Below the pieces are notes generated by a model. That model did not search any database and was not told where the DNA came from. It saw only the letters and a program-made list of their open reading frames with translations. A DNA stretch of 64,000 bases. Source: JBELHR01 sp049607205. GTDB lineage: Bacteria; Bacteroidota; Bacteroidia; Flavobacteriales; Flavobacteriaceae. Location: contig JBMYWH010000008.1 of NCBI GenBank assembly GCA_049607205.1, forward strand, positions 1 to 64,000. The letters are read 5' to 3'. The position numbers were made by a program, and so were the translations under genes. Below are positions 16,501 through 25,670 of this stretch, piece by piece (position 1 is the first letter of the stretch; each line of letters opens with the position of its first letter).

Positions 16501-19500
16501 TATACTACAACTCGAATAGTTTCATCTTGTGTGATGATATAATTGGAAAGGTCTATTATTTGTTGTCCATTGGCTTGATAGAATTCTATAGTGAATAATC
16601 CTGTACTTAACTGAGCATTTCCTAAAAGTTCCAAGGCTAAGCCGTTTAAATCAAAACTCTGAGTACCGTCAAATAATTCACATGCACTATAGTCAGTAAT
16701 CGGATTAAGATCTGGGCTTAAGGTCTTTTTGAGGATAAATGATACTATTGATGGACATGATCCTGCGGTAGAATAGTCTTGAATTACAGCATATAATTTT
16801 ACCTTTTCTTGATTAAAAGCATAAGAAGTTCCCCCTGTGCTAATTTCGCTTACTTCATTCTCAGCGTCTGCAGAATTTTCATAGTATTTGATGCTAAGCT
16901 CAGGGCCAAAACCTTGAAGTAACTCACCATCTCTTGAATGTAAATCAACTTCTATAGTATCGTTAAAATTCACAGCACAAAATTCTAAATCTGCAATACT
17001 TTGATTGTACGGCAATGCTTTTACCACCAGATCAAAGAAATATTCAGTATTAGGGCATGAAGCACCATTTTGATCACTTAAAGTCAAATCAGTTAGACGA
17101 ATGAAAATGCGTTCTCCATGGCTCTCATAACTATCTCCTAATGCGTCAATATCGTTGGCTGCGTCATTCTGGTTGAGATAGAAACTTACTTTAAAGTTAG
17201 GATTTATAGCCTCTAATTCATCTCGTTTATCTTTCAGGTTGAAAACCATTTGCCCGTCATAATCATCATCACAAAGTTCTATTGGGTCAATAGAAGTATT
17301 GATCAGTGGAATAGGGTTAACCTTAAGACTTAAATGAGTTCCTATATAAATACATTCTTCAACTAAAGCACCATTTCTATAGGCTTCTACACGAGTATAA
17401 ATCGCTTGTATCCCGCTAGGGTCTGTATGGTTTAAATCATTTCTATAGGCATTGAGATTTTGGATCGAATTCGTTGCGTTTTCAGCATCGTCTAAACTTG
17501 GGTAATGTGTAATACTCAAGTTCGGAATTCCATCAAAATAACTTTCTATCTGAGCGTTATAGGGGCCTAAATCGAAGATTGAGATTCCATCTTTGTCATT
17601 TTGTGTAGGAGATTCAAACAAATCACATAAGATCAATTCTTCCTGTACTCTTGAACTTATTTGCGTTGATATGATCACGATATTCACTTGAGAGACCACC
17701 ACACAACCACTTGCATTTTCATGGCGAACAAAAATACTTCTCTCACCAGAATTAATTTGATAAGATGAAATCTCAAGGTTTCTGTCATTTTCATAGGCAG
17801 CAGTTTCTCCTGTGAAGAAACTAATTGTGCTGTCCGCAGGATTAGTTGAAATTTCATCAATAATATCCATCAACTCAAAACTTACTTTGCCATCGACATC
17901 ATCATCACAGATGATCCAATCGAAATTATCATTCTTAACCTCTGGAAGAGGGTTTACAATAAGATTAAATGTTGTAGTGTCATAACAAGTAGGATCATTT
18001 TTATTCTCCATACGCACGAAGATCGTTTGAAGATCAGCCGTAGTATTTTGATAACCTAAATCTTTATTGATAATATTCACCTTAAGATCTGCATCACTTT
18101 GAGAGGCGTGATAAGATATATTGAACTGCTCTCTATCTATGGCTATCGGGAAAAGTTCACTGTCCTTAGTATTCATCACAAAGGTGTTGACAATTCCATT
18201 GTCCGCATCAAGATCATCGGCATTATCACATTGTTCATAATCCGAAGGAGGATTGAATAGTGGAGCATTATTGACCTGAATATCAAAAGACATGATCGAG
18301 AAACATCCCGTTGTAAGATTGTCTACTCTTGCCCATAGGGTTTCGTTAGAAGCCGTATTGGTATAAGGCAAGGTCATTGGACTAGCAGCAATAGCGGCAG
18401 CCTCACTAGAGTGATAGCTTATACTGTAGTCTGCCGGGTTTAATCCGTCAAGAATTTGATCAGAGATATAGGATTGATCCAGGTTATTGTCAAAATCAAA
18501 GTCATATCGGTTGTCATTATCTAGATCACAAATCACTAGGGTGGGAATGTTAGAGGCAATCACAGGAAGAGGATTGACAATCGTTTCAAAACTCAGATTA
18601 TCATTGATACACCCTGTGTTAAGGTCAATAATTCTAACATATACGGTATTCCCGTCTGGGTTAATGTTTTTATAAGTATCTCCAAGTGCATTGGTATTTG
18701 CAATGCGATCTGCTGGATTGTCATAGAAGCTGATGGTGTAGTCTGCTGGATTCTCACCATTTAAGATTTGATTTCTTTGTAGATCTAATCTGAAGTCATC
18801 ATAAAGCCCATCGTTATCATCATCACAAACCTCTAAGTCATCCACAGTACTTGTAACCAGAGGAAGAGGATTGACAATAAGATTAATGTGCTCTCCGATA
18901 TAGAAACACCCTTGATTGTCAACACGAACAAAGATGGTTTGATTATAGGCTGTGTTAATGCTGTGGTTAGCAAGGTCTGCAATAGCATTGTCTTGATTCT
19001 GAGCATCAGTTAAGTTATTATAATAACTCAAAGTAACCTCAGGACTGTCTAAATGCGTATAATTTGCGATAAGATCGGTTTGTGCTTGAGAGAAGTCAAA
19101 GACAGCAATTCCGTTTTCATCGATATCACATTGTTCAAATTCAGGCTGGAAACTACTAGGAATCGCAGTAGCAACCACAATTGCATTCACCCTAGAGACC
19201 GCGATACAACCGCTTGCATTTTCATGACGAGCAAAGAAGGTTCTCGAAGGAGAATCAGCCTGTAATGTATTAGAGACTTTTAAGCTTGTATCATCATTTA
19301 ATGCAGCGTCTTCTGATAGGTAAAAAGAAATGGTAGTTGCGGCAGGATCCGTAGAGATATCACTCAAAATATCAGCTAGATCATAATTAGTAGACTCTGT
19401 AGTGTCATAATCACAGATAATCCAATCGAAGTCATCATTCTTGACCCCTGGAAGAGGGTTTACAATAAGATTAAATGTCGTAGTATCATAACAATTAGGA

Positions 19501-22500
19501 TCATTTTTATTCTCCATACGCACGAAGATCGTTTGAATATCAGCGGTAGTGTTTTGATATCCTAAATCTTTATTGATCACATTAGTATTAAGATCTGCAT
19601 CGTTTTGTGTCGGGTGGTAAGAGATATTGAATTGATCTCTATCTATGGCTATCGGGAATAGTTCACTGTCCTTCGTATTCATCACAAAGGTGTTAACAAT
19701 TCCATTGTCCGCATCAAGATCATCTGCATTATCACATTGTTCATAATCCATAGGAGGATTGAATAGAGGAGCATTATTGACCTGAATATCAAAAGACATG
19801 ATAGAGAAACAACCCGTTGTAAGATTGTCTACTCTTGCCCATAGGGTTTCGTTAGAAGCAGTGTTTGTATAAGGTAGTGTTAGGGGACTGGCAGCAGTAG
19901 CCGCAGCCTCACTAGAATGGTAGCTTATACTGTAGTCAGCCGGGTTTAATCCGTCAAGAATCTGATCAGAGATATAGGATTGATCCAGGTTATTGTCAAA
20001 ATCAAAGTCATATCGGTTGTCATTATCTAGATCACAAATCACTAGGGTGGGAATGTTAGAGGCAATCACAGGAAGAGGATTGACAATCGTTTCAAAACTC
20101 AGATTATCATTGATACACCCTGTGTTAAGGTCAATAATTCTAACATATACGGTATTCCCGTCTGGGTTAATGTTTTTATAAGTATCTCCAAGTGCATTGG
20201 TATTTGCAATGCGATCTGCTGGATTGTCATAGAAGCTGATGGTGTAGTCTGCTGGATTCTCACCATTTAAGATTTGATTTCTTTGTAGATCTAATCTGAA
20301 GTCATCATAAAGCCCATCGTTATCATCATCACAAACCTCTAAGTCATCCACAGTACTTGTAACCAGAGGAAGAGGATTGACAATAAGATTAATGTGCTCT
20401 CCGATATAGAAACACCCTTGATTGTCAACACGAACAAAGATGGTTTGATTATAGGCTGTGTTAATGCTGTGGTTAGCAAGGTCTGCAATAGCATTGTCTT
20501 GATTCTGAGCATCAGTTAAGTTATTATAATAACTCAAAGTAACCTCAGGACTGTCTAAATGCGTATAATTTGCGATAAGATCGGTTTGTGCTTGAGAGAA
20601 GTCAAAGACAGCAATTCCGTTTTCATCGATATCACATTGTTCAAATTCAGGCTGGAAACTACTAGGAATCGCAGTAGCAACCACAATTGCATTCACCCTA
20701 GAGACCGCGATACAACCGCTTGCATTTTCATGACGAGCAAAGAAGGTTCTCGAAGGAGAATTGATCTGTACATTAGGAAGTTTTAAACTACTCACATCAT
20801 TAAGTGCTGCATCTGCAGTAGAGTAGAAGGAGATTGTTGTAGCTGCCGGATTGGTTGAAATATCTGCTAAAATATCGCTTAGATCATAATTAGTAGTCTC
20901 TGTAGTGTCATCATCACAGATAACCCAATCGAAGTCATCATTCTTAACCTCTGGAAGAGGGTTTACAATAAGATTAAATGTCGTAGTGTCATAACAAGTA
21001 GGATCATTTTTATTCTCCATACGCACGAAGATCGTTTGAATATCAGCGGTAGTGTTTTGATATCCTAAATCTTTATTGATCACATTAGTATTAAGATCTG
21101 CATCGTTTTGTGTCGGGTGGTAAGAGATATTGAATTGATCTCTATCTATGGCTATCGGGAATAGTTCACTGTCCTTCGTATTCATCACAAAGGTGTTAAC
21201 AATTCCATTGTCCGCATCAAGATCATCTGCATTATCACATTGTTCATAATCCATAGGAGGATTGAATAGAGGAGCATTATTGACCTGAATATCAAAAGAC
21301 ATGATAGAGAAACAACCCGTTGTAAGATTGGATACACGTGCCCAAAGGGTTTCTCGATCAAAAGCAGTGCCATTTGTATATGGTAATAATAATGGATCAA
21401 TGTTATTTTGAGCCTTTGGTTCTGAAGTAAAATATTGTACTTGATAATCAAGGGGATTTAATCCATTTAGTATAAGATCTTGAATAAAGGTATCCTCTGC
21501 CGAATTATTAAAATCGAATTGTGCGTAGCCATTATTATCCAAATCACATACACTTTGTAATCCTATATTGGTCTCTATAAGTGGAGGAGGGAGTACCTGA
21601 ACGTTAAATTGTAAATTTAAGTTAATACATCCTGTATGAATGTTTTCTATTCGAACATATACTGTATTCCCAAAGGCTACAAAATTGGTATAAGAATCAC
21701 CTAATCTATTGGAATCACTGATTCTGTCAGTGGTATTGTTATAAAATGAGATGTCATAGTCCCCAGGAGCATTGTTTTTTAAGATATCAGAACGAACATC
21801 ATCAAGTCTAAAGTCGTTATAGAAACCATCCTGATCTGTGTCACATATTTTGATATCGCTCGCAGTTGCGGATGCTAATGGTAAAGGCTCAACTTCTAGC
21901 TTTGCAAATTTTCCATAATCGAAACAGGTTCCATTTTCAACTCTGATGTATAGAATATCGTCATAAGCAACTATATTATTGGCATTATTCCAGTCCACAA
22001 TGGCATTAGTGTCATTCGCTGCATCAGTTTCTGTAGAATAAAACTTTACAACGGCTCCAGAGTTTGCTATATATGGATTGTCACTAACAAAAGCATCGTA
22101 GAGCACATTAATATCAAAAGATGCAATACCCGTTTGGTTTACATCACACTCGACCAAGGTATGTTCAATGGTATTACTCACATCAGCTGAGCGCATATCA
22201 ATGTTCAACACACCAATCTCATAACACAGAGTTGTTTTATTTTCAAAACGGATATATATAGTTTCTGTTGTTGCGTAGTAATTCTCAGGGTTGTTAATAG
22301 GTTCTATCCCAAGTTCAGCTGTAGCTTGCGTATGATGGTAAGTTATGTTATAGTTGATTGAGTTTGCTATGAAAACATCAACGAAATCTCTTAAGTCTTT
22401 AAAATCTGCTCCATCTAGTCCATCATTATCACAATCTATTTGATTGAAACTATCCACGTTTAGAGCAGGCAATGGATTAACGATTAAGTCAAAAGTTACA

Positions 22501-24695
22501 GAAGTATCTACACAAGCAGTGTTTGTAAGGTTTTCCAAACGAACATATATAGTAACGGATCCACTTGCATAAGGAGTGTTTTTTTCTAAATCATTAATTC
22601 CTGCATCGGCGTCAGCTTGACTTAAATGATAGCTTACTTCATATCTAGATCCATCGAGACCTCCTAAAACTTCTATGTCTTTACTACTCAAATCAAAGAA
22701 GGTAGAACCGTTATCATCAAAACCATCTATATCAGAATCACATTCTATATAATCAACTGGGGTAGAAGCTTCGGGTACAGTAGTTACATTGATGTCGAAT
22801 TGCACAATTTCTGAACATGAGGCTAAGTCCACGCTTTCAAGTCTTGCATAAATTGTTTCTAAGGTGTTGGCTAATTTGTTGGTATAATTACTTGGGTCAA
22901 GAATCATGTTAGCTTCAATATCTCCTAAAGCATCTGCTTCGGATTCGTAGTATTCCACGGTATATAGACTCGGATCCAGACCATTCAGGATTAGATTGTC
23001 GTTATTGGTTAAATCAAAGGTGTAGAAACCATCTACATCATCATCACATTCAAAAATGTTTGATGGTGTACCAGCAGTAGGAGGGGGCGAAAATGTAATA
23101 ATAGAAGTTCCGATTTTAGGACAAGTTCCATCATTCTTGTTTACTTCAAGGGTGTATTTGTTTACTGCGTTAGATCCATCATAACTTATTGTTAATTGCT
23201 CTGTGGTTTCGGTAGGAAGTAAAACACCATCTTTGGTCCAAGTATAGGTCCAGGCAGGATTGTAATTAACATTGTGTTTTATAGTGTAATTATCTCCTTC
23301 ACATAAATATAGATAATCTCTATTGTCATCGATATCACCATTATTTGTGATGTTCAATTCTTGTAAAAATAAAGACTGAATAAATGGTGGTAAACCTTGC
23401 GTAGCCCTTCCCGTTCCTAAATCTACATAGGATTCTATATAATTGGCGTCCGTTCCTTTAAGATATGGGAATTCGATAAGATCTAGATATTGAGTGTCTG
23501 TATAATAGGATCTTGGAACGGTTACATAGATTTGATTACCATAACTAAGTTGTAACCCTGCTCGGTAAACATTCCCGTATTCGTAGTGAATTTGAGTCTG
23601 AGAGTTTTTAATATCCAAGGCTTCCAAGTCATATTGTAAGATTGAAATTTCATCATCACCATCCATATCATACCAGTTTCCGGTATTGGAATCGTGAGTG
23701 GATACATATAAAAATCGAGAAGTACCGTCGAATTCAATCCCATATGGAGCTCCATAGGTTGAGATGTCTGTTCGACTCATAAGTTCTAGTCCTCTTTGAT
23801 TTGGAAGTAGACCCAACAGGTCGTCGTCATCTTCTCCTATTAGTCCCGTATCTAAATCTAAACTGAATAAATAAGTTTTGGCTTTTTTTGATAATGAGTA
23901 GGCATAGTTCGCAATGGATATGTATTGTCCATTAGGAGAAACTTTTAAATAACCTTTAACTTCGTCGGCATCTACTGGAGTTTGAGATTTAATTGGGTTT
24001 AGATCAACCCCAGTTCCACTTACTCGATATGCATAAAATGTTGAACCCCAATCATGACCCGCATCCCAATTAAGGCTTGAATAATCTGTACTCGTGTAAT
24101 CGTCGCTTTCTGAGCCGCTATTATCAACTAATGAAATTACCCAATAGTCTCCACAATCATCTTGTCTGACCGCAGTTACTTTTTCTGTCCATCTACTTTC
24201 TTTTCCATCACTTAAGTTTACTTCAGATCCCGAGACGACAGCACCTAAGCCTCCATCTAGAGACATATCAACTGTATAGTATCTAAAGCCTTGTGTACCA
24301 GAAGTTGGAGGATCTCCGCCATGGAGAGCTGTACCCACGGTAAAAACATAGTAAATATCATCATTATCCGGATTGGGTACAATGATTCCTGATTGAGTAC
24401 TGGAGCGGTGTCCTTTCAGGCTGGAACCGTTGGGCATGATTTCATGATTCTTGTTCCAAACTCGGGTACCGTCAGAATAAAACAATAGATTACCGAAAGC
24501 ATCTGAAATTGTAGAACTACCTTCAAGGGTTTCAATTGGTGTTCCTGGAGTAGGAGTATAAGTAATTACTTCAGGTGTTCCCGAGGAAAAGGATACACCA
24601 GCTTGTTTTCCAAAAAACCAGTTGGCAGCTTCCCCCTGAGAATAGAGAGTATTCCCTAGAAGGGATAGTAATATTATAAGGCAAAGTTTTTTCAT
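13524..24695 (-). CDS. Giant modular surface protein, T9SS type B sorting domain
   Basis: A 3723-residue surface protein. Residues 1-20 form a signal peptide (MKKLCLIILLSLLGNTLYSQ). Residues 24-440 look like a beta-propeller-type domain ('NWFFGKQAG', repeated YVFTV/YVST strands). Residues 445-545 are an Ig/PKD-like domain. From about 545 to 3390 there are about 30 modules of 85-110 residues. Each opens with CDxDxDG-like acidic loops plus 'FDL', continues with 'DYxISYYxSxxDA' and 'TIYVRVEN', and carries a second Cys before 'NPLP'. The C-terminus (about 3640-3723) is a type B sorting domain: 'IDIFDRYGKYITSIDIYGEG', 'GWDGTFKG', 'DYWYHAKL', 'GHFSLVK'. By family knowledge it is exported by the type IX system and attached to the cell surface, SprB-like in design. 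Ca2+ binding and one disulfide per module are inferences. A 502-residue block is duplicated. Confidence 0.9.
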   Translation of the reverse strand: MKKLCLIILLSLLGNTLYSQGEAANWFFGKQAGVSFSSGTPEVITYTPTPGTPIETLEGSSTISDAFGNLLFYSDGTRVWNKNHEIMPNGSSLKGHRSSTQSGIIVPNPDNDDIYYVFTVGTALHGGDPPTSGTQGFRYYTVDMSLDGGLGAVVSGSEVNLSDGKESRWTEKVTAVRQDDCGDYWVISLVDNSGSESDDYTSTDYSSLNWDAGHDWGSTFYAYRVSGTGVDLNPIKSQTPVDADEVKGYLKVSPNGQYISIANYAYSLSKKAKTYLFSLDLDTGLIGEDDDDLLGLLPNQRGLELMSRTDISTYGAPYGIEFDGTSRFLYVSTHDSNTGNWYDMDGDDEISILQYDLEALDIKNSQTQIHYEYGNVYRAGLQLSYGNQIYVTVPRSYYTDTQYLDLIEFPYLKGTDANYIESYVDLGTGRATQGLPPFIQSLFLQELNITNNGDIDDNRDYLYLCEGDNYTIKHNVNYNPAWTYTWTKDGVLLPTETTEQLTISYDGSNAVNKYTLEVNKNDGTCPKIGTSIITFSPPPTAGTPSNIFECDDDVDGFYTFDLTNNDNLILNGLDPSLYTVEYYESEADALGDIEANMILDPSNYTNKLANTLETIYARLESVDLASCSEIVQFDINVTTVPEASTPVDYIECDSDIDGFDDNGSTFFDLSSKDIEVLGGLDGSRYEVSYHLSQADADAGINDLEKNTPYASGSVTIYVRLENLTNTACVDTSVTFDLIVNPLPALNVDSFNQIDCDNDGLDGADFKDLRDFVDVFIANSINYNITYHHTQATAELGIEPINNPENYYATTETIYIRFENKTTLCYEIGVLNIDMRSADVSNTIEHTLVECDVNQTGIASFDINVLYDAFVSDNPYIANSGAVVKFYSTETDAANDTNAIVDWNNANNIVAYDDILYIRVENGTCFDYGKFAKLEVEPLPLASATASDIKICDTDQDGFYNDFRLDDVRSDILKNNAPGDYDISFYNNTTDRISDSNRLGDSYTNFVAFGNTVYVRIENIHTGCINLNLQFNVQVLPPPLIETNIGLQSVCDLDNNGYAQFDFNNSAEDTFIQDLILNGLNPLDYQVQYFTSEPKAQNNIDPLLLPYTNGTAFDRETLWARVSNLTTGCFSIMSFDIQVNNAPLFNPPMDYEQCDNADDLDADNGIVNTFVMNTKDSELFPIAIDRDQFNISYHPTQNDADLNTNVINKDLGYQNTTADIQTIFVRMENKNDPTCYDTTTFNLIVNPLPEVKNDDFDWVICDDDTTETTNYDLSDILADISTNPAATTISFYSTADAALNDVSSLKLPNVQINSPSRTFFARHENASGCIAVSRVNAIVVATAIPSSFQPEFEQCDIDENGIAVFDFSQAQTDLIANYTHLDSPEVTLSYYNNLTDAQNQDNAIADLANHSINTAYNQTIFVRVDNQGCFYIGEHINLIVNPLPLVTSTVDDLEVCDDDNDGLYDDFRLDLQRNQILNGENPADYTISFYDNPADRIANTNALGDTYKNINPDGNTVYVRIIDLNTGCINDNLSFETIVNPLPVIASNIPTLVICDLDNDNRYDFDFDNNLDQSYISDQILDGLNPADYSISYHSSEAAATAASPLTLPYTNTASNETLWARVDNLTTGCFSIMSFDIQVNNAPLFNPPMDYEQCDNADDLDADNGIVNTFVMNTKDSELFPIAIDRDQFNISYHPTQNDADLNTNVINKDLGYQNTTADIQTIFVRMENKNDPNCYDTTTFNLIVNPLPGVKNDDFDWIICDYDTTESTNYDLADILSDISTDPAATTISFYLSEDAALNDDTSLKVSNTLQADSPSRTFFARHENASGCIAVSRVNAIVVATAIPSSFQPEFEQCDIDENGIAVFDFSQAQTDLIANYTHLDSPEVTLSYYNNLTDAQNQDNAIADLANHSINTAYNQTIFVRVDNQGCFYIGEHINLIVNPLPLVTSTVDDLEVCDDDNDGLYDDFRLDLQRNQILNGENPADYTISFYDNPADRIANTNALGDTYKNINPDGNTVYVRIIDLNTGCINDNLSFETIVNPLPVIASNIPTLVICDLDNDNRYDFDFDNNLDQSYISDQILDGLNPADYSISYHSSEAAAIAASPMTLPYTNTASNETLWARVDNLTTGCFSIMSFDIQVNNAPLFNPPSDYEQCDNADDLDADNGIVNTFVMNTKDSELFPIAIDREQFNISYHASQSDADLKVNIINKDLGYQNTTADLQTIFVRMENKNDPTCYDTTTFNLIVNPLPEVKNDNFDWIICDDDVDGKVSFELMDIIDEISTNPADSTISFFTGETAAYENDRNLEISSYQINSGERSIFVRHENASGCVVVSQVNIVIISTQISSRVQEELILCDLFESPTQNDKDGISIFDLGPYNAQIESYFDGIPNLSITHYPSLDDAENATNSIQNLNAYRNDLNHTDPSGIQAIYTRVEAYRNGALVEECIYIGTHLSLKVNPIPLINTSIDPIELCDDDYDGQMVFNLKDKRDELEAINPNFKVSFYLNQNDAANDIDALGDSYESHGERIFIRLTDLTLSDQNGASCPNTEYFFDLVVKALPYNQSIADLEFCAVNFNDTIEVDLHSRDGELLQGFGPELSIKYYENSADAENEVSEISTGGTSYAFNQEKVKLYAVIQDYSTAGSCPSIVSFILKKTLSPDLNPITDYSACELFDGTQSFDLNGLALELLGNAQLSTGLFTIEFYQANGQQIIDLSNYIITQDETIRVVVYNTTNPDCAEEVNVNLVIDPQPEVLIENYDYILCDDDLDGITNFDLTQVQSAISATPNVRLKFYLNEEDASSDQNQIISPENFSNSNYTTIYVRHEIPGASDCAAISKVNLKVAIYKFDSRIAQTLYQCDDQVDGDSSNGISSFDIRPYDTAVKNLYPSDQQIQITHYRTVDDANNNVNPIAEADYSNFRNTDSPNQQLIYTRAVNLLAPHCSVFVASYLTLEVQQAPEIQNVQLNTCFLDDINSVNQNTAVFDLESALDDILLGEDPANFDISFHHTFTLAQLNDLAIEPSILNNYNNTVQDQIVFVRIADQNSGCTSIAELTLHVDPLPVVPMDLSPIELCDITTPTNIINDNVFLITDLNSHVQDELLSLLGEKDNYELEFYATSRGAQEKDYQDRVASPYQITRAIDTVYTTVTDLRTGCFVIRKFTTQLFDAASPSPIPAVEVCDDAAVDGNDENGVFYNFDLSTLDSELLINQVNSTNFEVTYYASQEDADLGINALDKNAFNNEQSPHNQTIYTRVVNTLNPTCADTSISFEFIVHTLPGVNTNPETIIGCDYDKTDTFIFNLLDLKYNITENEDLHPHISYYSTEAGARDIMSETDRIPSSLLTNYEVTSRSVWARISRNGCYKFSELVLEVAPLPEYMTPLDLEVCDDGSLVDLDQLRNEVLSNQPEPELFDVYFYASLYDAENDVNAIDQLRTDQVSNADMELFIRVVNTYSGCGSIDYASFRIRTNPMPEFDIISPIVFCDNDPEIDVFIEQEDLNTYEYTWIDPDGQTLSPQDARGTHVVLKKAGTYIVLGTNPETGCTTENHYEAHISEIAKVDATDVIINDDYGNNSVQIRKDRIGTGNYLFAIDDVNGPYNDTGYFDQLSIGTHIIYIKDELGCEIVEVQVTILDFPAYFTPEDYINKRWNVQGIEDIGFINEFKSGMIDIFDRYGKYITSIDIYGEGWDGTFKGQKLLPTDYWYHAKLVDQNGLLREYQGHFSLVK
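18457..19255 (-). repeat. 799-bp perfect repeat, copy C
   Basis: Compared base by base with 19963-20761 (offset 1506), I find no mismatch over 799 bp. The mismatches that bound it are t/c at 18456/19962 and c/t just after 19255/20761. It encodes residues about 1814-2080. Confidence 0.9.
19496..19827 (-). repeat. 332-bp perfect repeat, first copy
   Basis: Identical to 21002-21333 at the same 1506-bp offset, while the sequence between this block and the 799-bp block is diverged. Identity is therefore mosaic. Confidence 0.85.
19963..20761 (-). repeat. 799-bp perfect repeat, copy N
   Basis: Partner of 18457-19255, identical at every position compared. It encodes residues about 1312-1578. Confidence 0.9.
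21002..21333 (-). repeat. 332-bp perfect repeat, second copy
   Basis: Partner of 19496-19827. Identity stops sharply where 'aagattgtct' becomes 'aagattggat'. Confidence 0.85.
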
Positions 24696-24739
24696 CCGGG
24701 GTAGGTCTAAAACTTGATTTTGTACTATAGTTACAATAT

Positions 24740-24747
24740 CAAATATA
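24740..24747 (-). promoter_or_regulatory. -7 promoter element of the giant surface-protein gene
   Basis: On the minus strand TATATTTG matches TAnnTTTG. It lies 44 nt before the ATG and just after the upstream terminator, so the gene is probably its own transcription unit. Confidence 0.5.
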
Positions 24748-24749
24748 CT

Positions 24750-24777
24750 AAAAAAGCCCCTTGAAGGGGCTTTTTCC
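24750..24777 (-). terminator. Rho-independent terminator after the ABC exporter operon
   Basis: AAAAAGCCCC / GGGGCTTTTT with a short TTGAA loop. It lies about 55 nt past the stop of the permease gene on the minus strand; A and T tracts on both sides allow bidirectional action. Confidence 0.85.
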
Positions 24778-24830
24778 TAAGTGGTTTTTAAAACTACCTA
24801 TTTTGTGGTAAAATTTGATTTTTTTTAAAC

Positions 24831-25661
24831 TTATAAGTCTCTTTTCTTCAATAAAGTATAGGAAAGAAAAACAAAGATAAAGGTCCATGCTAACACAATC
24901 AAAATTTGAAAAAAGGAGACCGAATAATCAAAATCATATGATTCACCAACCTGTTTAGCGACAGTTTGTACTGCATTAAGCCTGGAAAATGGTTCAGGAA
25001 TTAATTGGTACATGGATTGTAATGGCATCATATGAGCGATTTGTTCTCCAATTTCGCCCATGGAATCACGGGTCAGTTTGTAGAATAAATAACTCTCGAA
25101 AAAGAACCAAATCAACATCCCTCCAATGGCATAGGCAGACTTTCTTATTAAGAGCCCTAGGAATAATCCAAAACTAAAGAAACCAACAAGTTTAACAAAA
25201 TATGCAATGAGATATTCTAAGTCTGAAAATATAATTCCTATTTCGTTATAATCAGAGAACATGAGTCCAAGAATCAACGAAATTACAAAAATAAATAGTG
25301 TAGATATTGCAGCGAAAACTACAACCATATAAAATTTAGAAAGGATAAATTCTTTTTTACTCAGTCCATCAATCAAGTTTTGTTTGATGGTTTTAAATGA
25401 GTATTCGTTGGCTGTCATAGAGACAATAACCAAGAGTAAGAAGAACTTAAGTCCACTGGCAATAAAGGTGTTAAAATGCCAGATATATGGGAAGTTAAAT
25501 ATTCCTTGATCGGCAAGGTGGAATTGGATCTCACCGATGTCAAACTTTATGGAAGCTATAAGCGCAATACTTGTCAAAAGTGCAAAATAACTTATAATAA
25601 TAATCTTGCTGCCTTTGTGGTATCTTAATTTATCGAATTCTATAGATAATAATCTTTTCAT
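24831..25661 (-). CDS. ABC-2 type transporter permease
   Basis: A 276-residue integral membrane protein with about six hydrophobic segments: residues 20-40, about 68-86 (FIASGLKFFLLLVIVSM), 108-132, 150-168, 172-190 and 250-270. The topology, including 'VSMTANEYSFKTIKQNLIDG' in the first cytoplasmic loop, is that of ABC-2 permeases partnered with NatA/CcmA-type ATPases. It lies 9 nt downstream of the ATPase gene and ends at a terminator, so the two form one exporter operon. The substrate cannot be deduced; such pairs handle antimicrobial peptides, lipids or sodium. Confidence 0.85.
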   Translation of the reverse strand: MKRLLSIEFDKLRYHKGSKIIIISYFALLTSIALIASIKFDIGEIQFHLADQGIFNFPYIWHFNTFIASGLKFFLLLVIVSMTANEYSFKTIKQNLIDGLSKKEFILSKFYMVVVFAAISTLFIFVISLILGLMFSDYNEIGIIFSDLEYLIAYFVKLVGFFSFGLFLGLLIRKSAYAIGGMLIWFFFESYLFYKLTRDSMGEIGEQIAHMMPLQSMYQLIPEPFSRLNAVQTVAKQVGESYDFDYSVSFFQILIVLAWTFIFVFLSYTLLKKRDL

Positions 25662-25670
25662 GGCGGTTGC

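Larger units (their letters stand above)
17925..21345 (-). repeat. Tandem five-module super-repeat, period 1506 bp
   Basis: Within the giant gene, two consecutive 1506-bp units (502 residues, five modules) plus the first module of a third unit repeat in register. The module order is 'DYEQCDNADD', 'FDW.ICD', 'PEFEQCDIDENG', 'DDLEVCDDDNDG', 'PTLVICDLDNDN'. Divergent older copies of the same order appear N-terminally ('HTLVECD', 'SDIKICDTDQDG', 'LQSVCDLDNNG'), so the gene grew by repeated block duplication. Confidence 0.9.

Noticed and set aside
18487..20786. Pairs of identical plus-strand ORFs (62 and 70-75 residues) spaced 1506 bp
   Set aside because: They are shadows of the duplicated block in the giant minus-strand gene; their repetition only reflects the DNA duplication.
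17925..21345. CRISPR-like or IS-derived repeat
   Set aside because: The period is 1506 bp, the reading frame is preserved, and there are no short direct repeats with spacers, no cas genes and no transposase.
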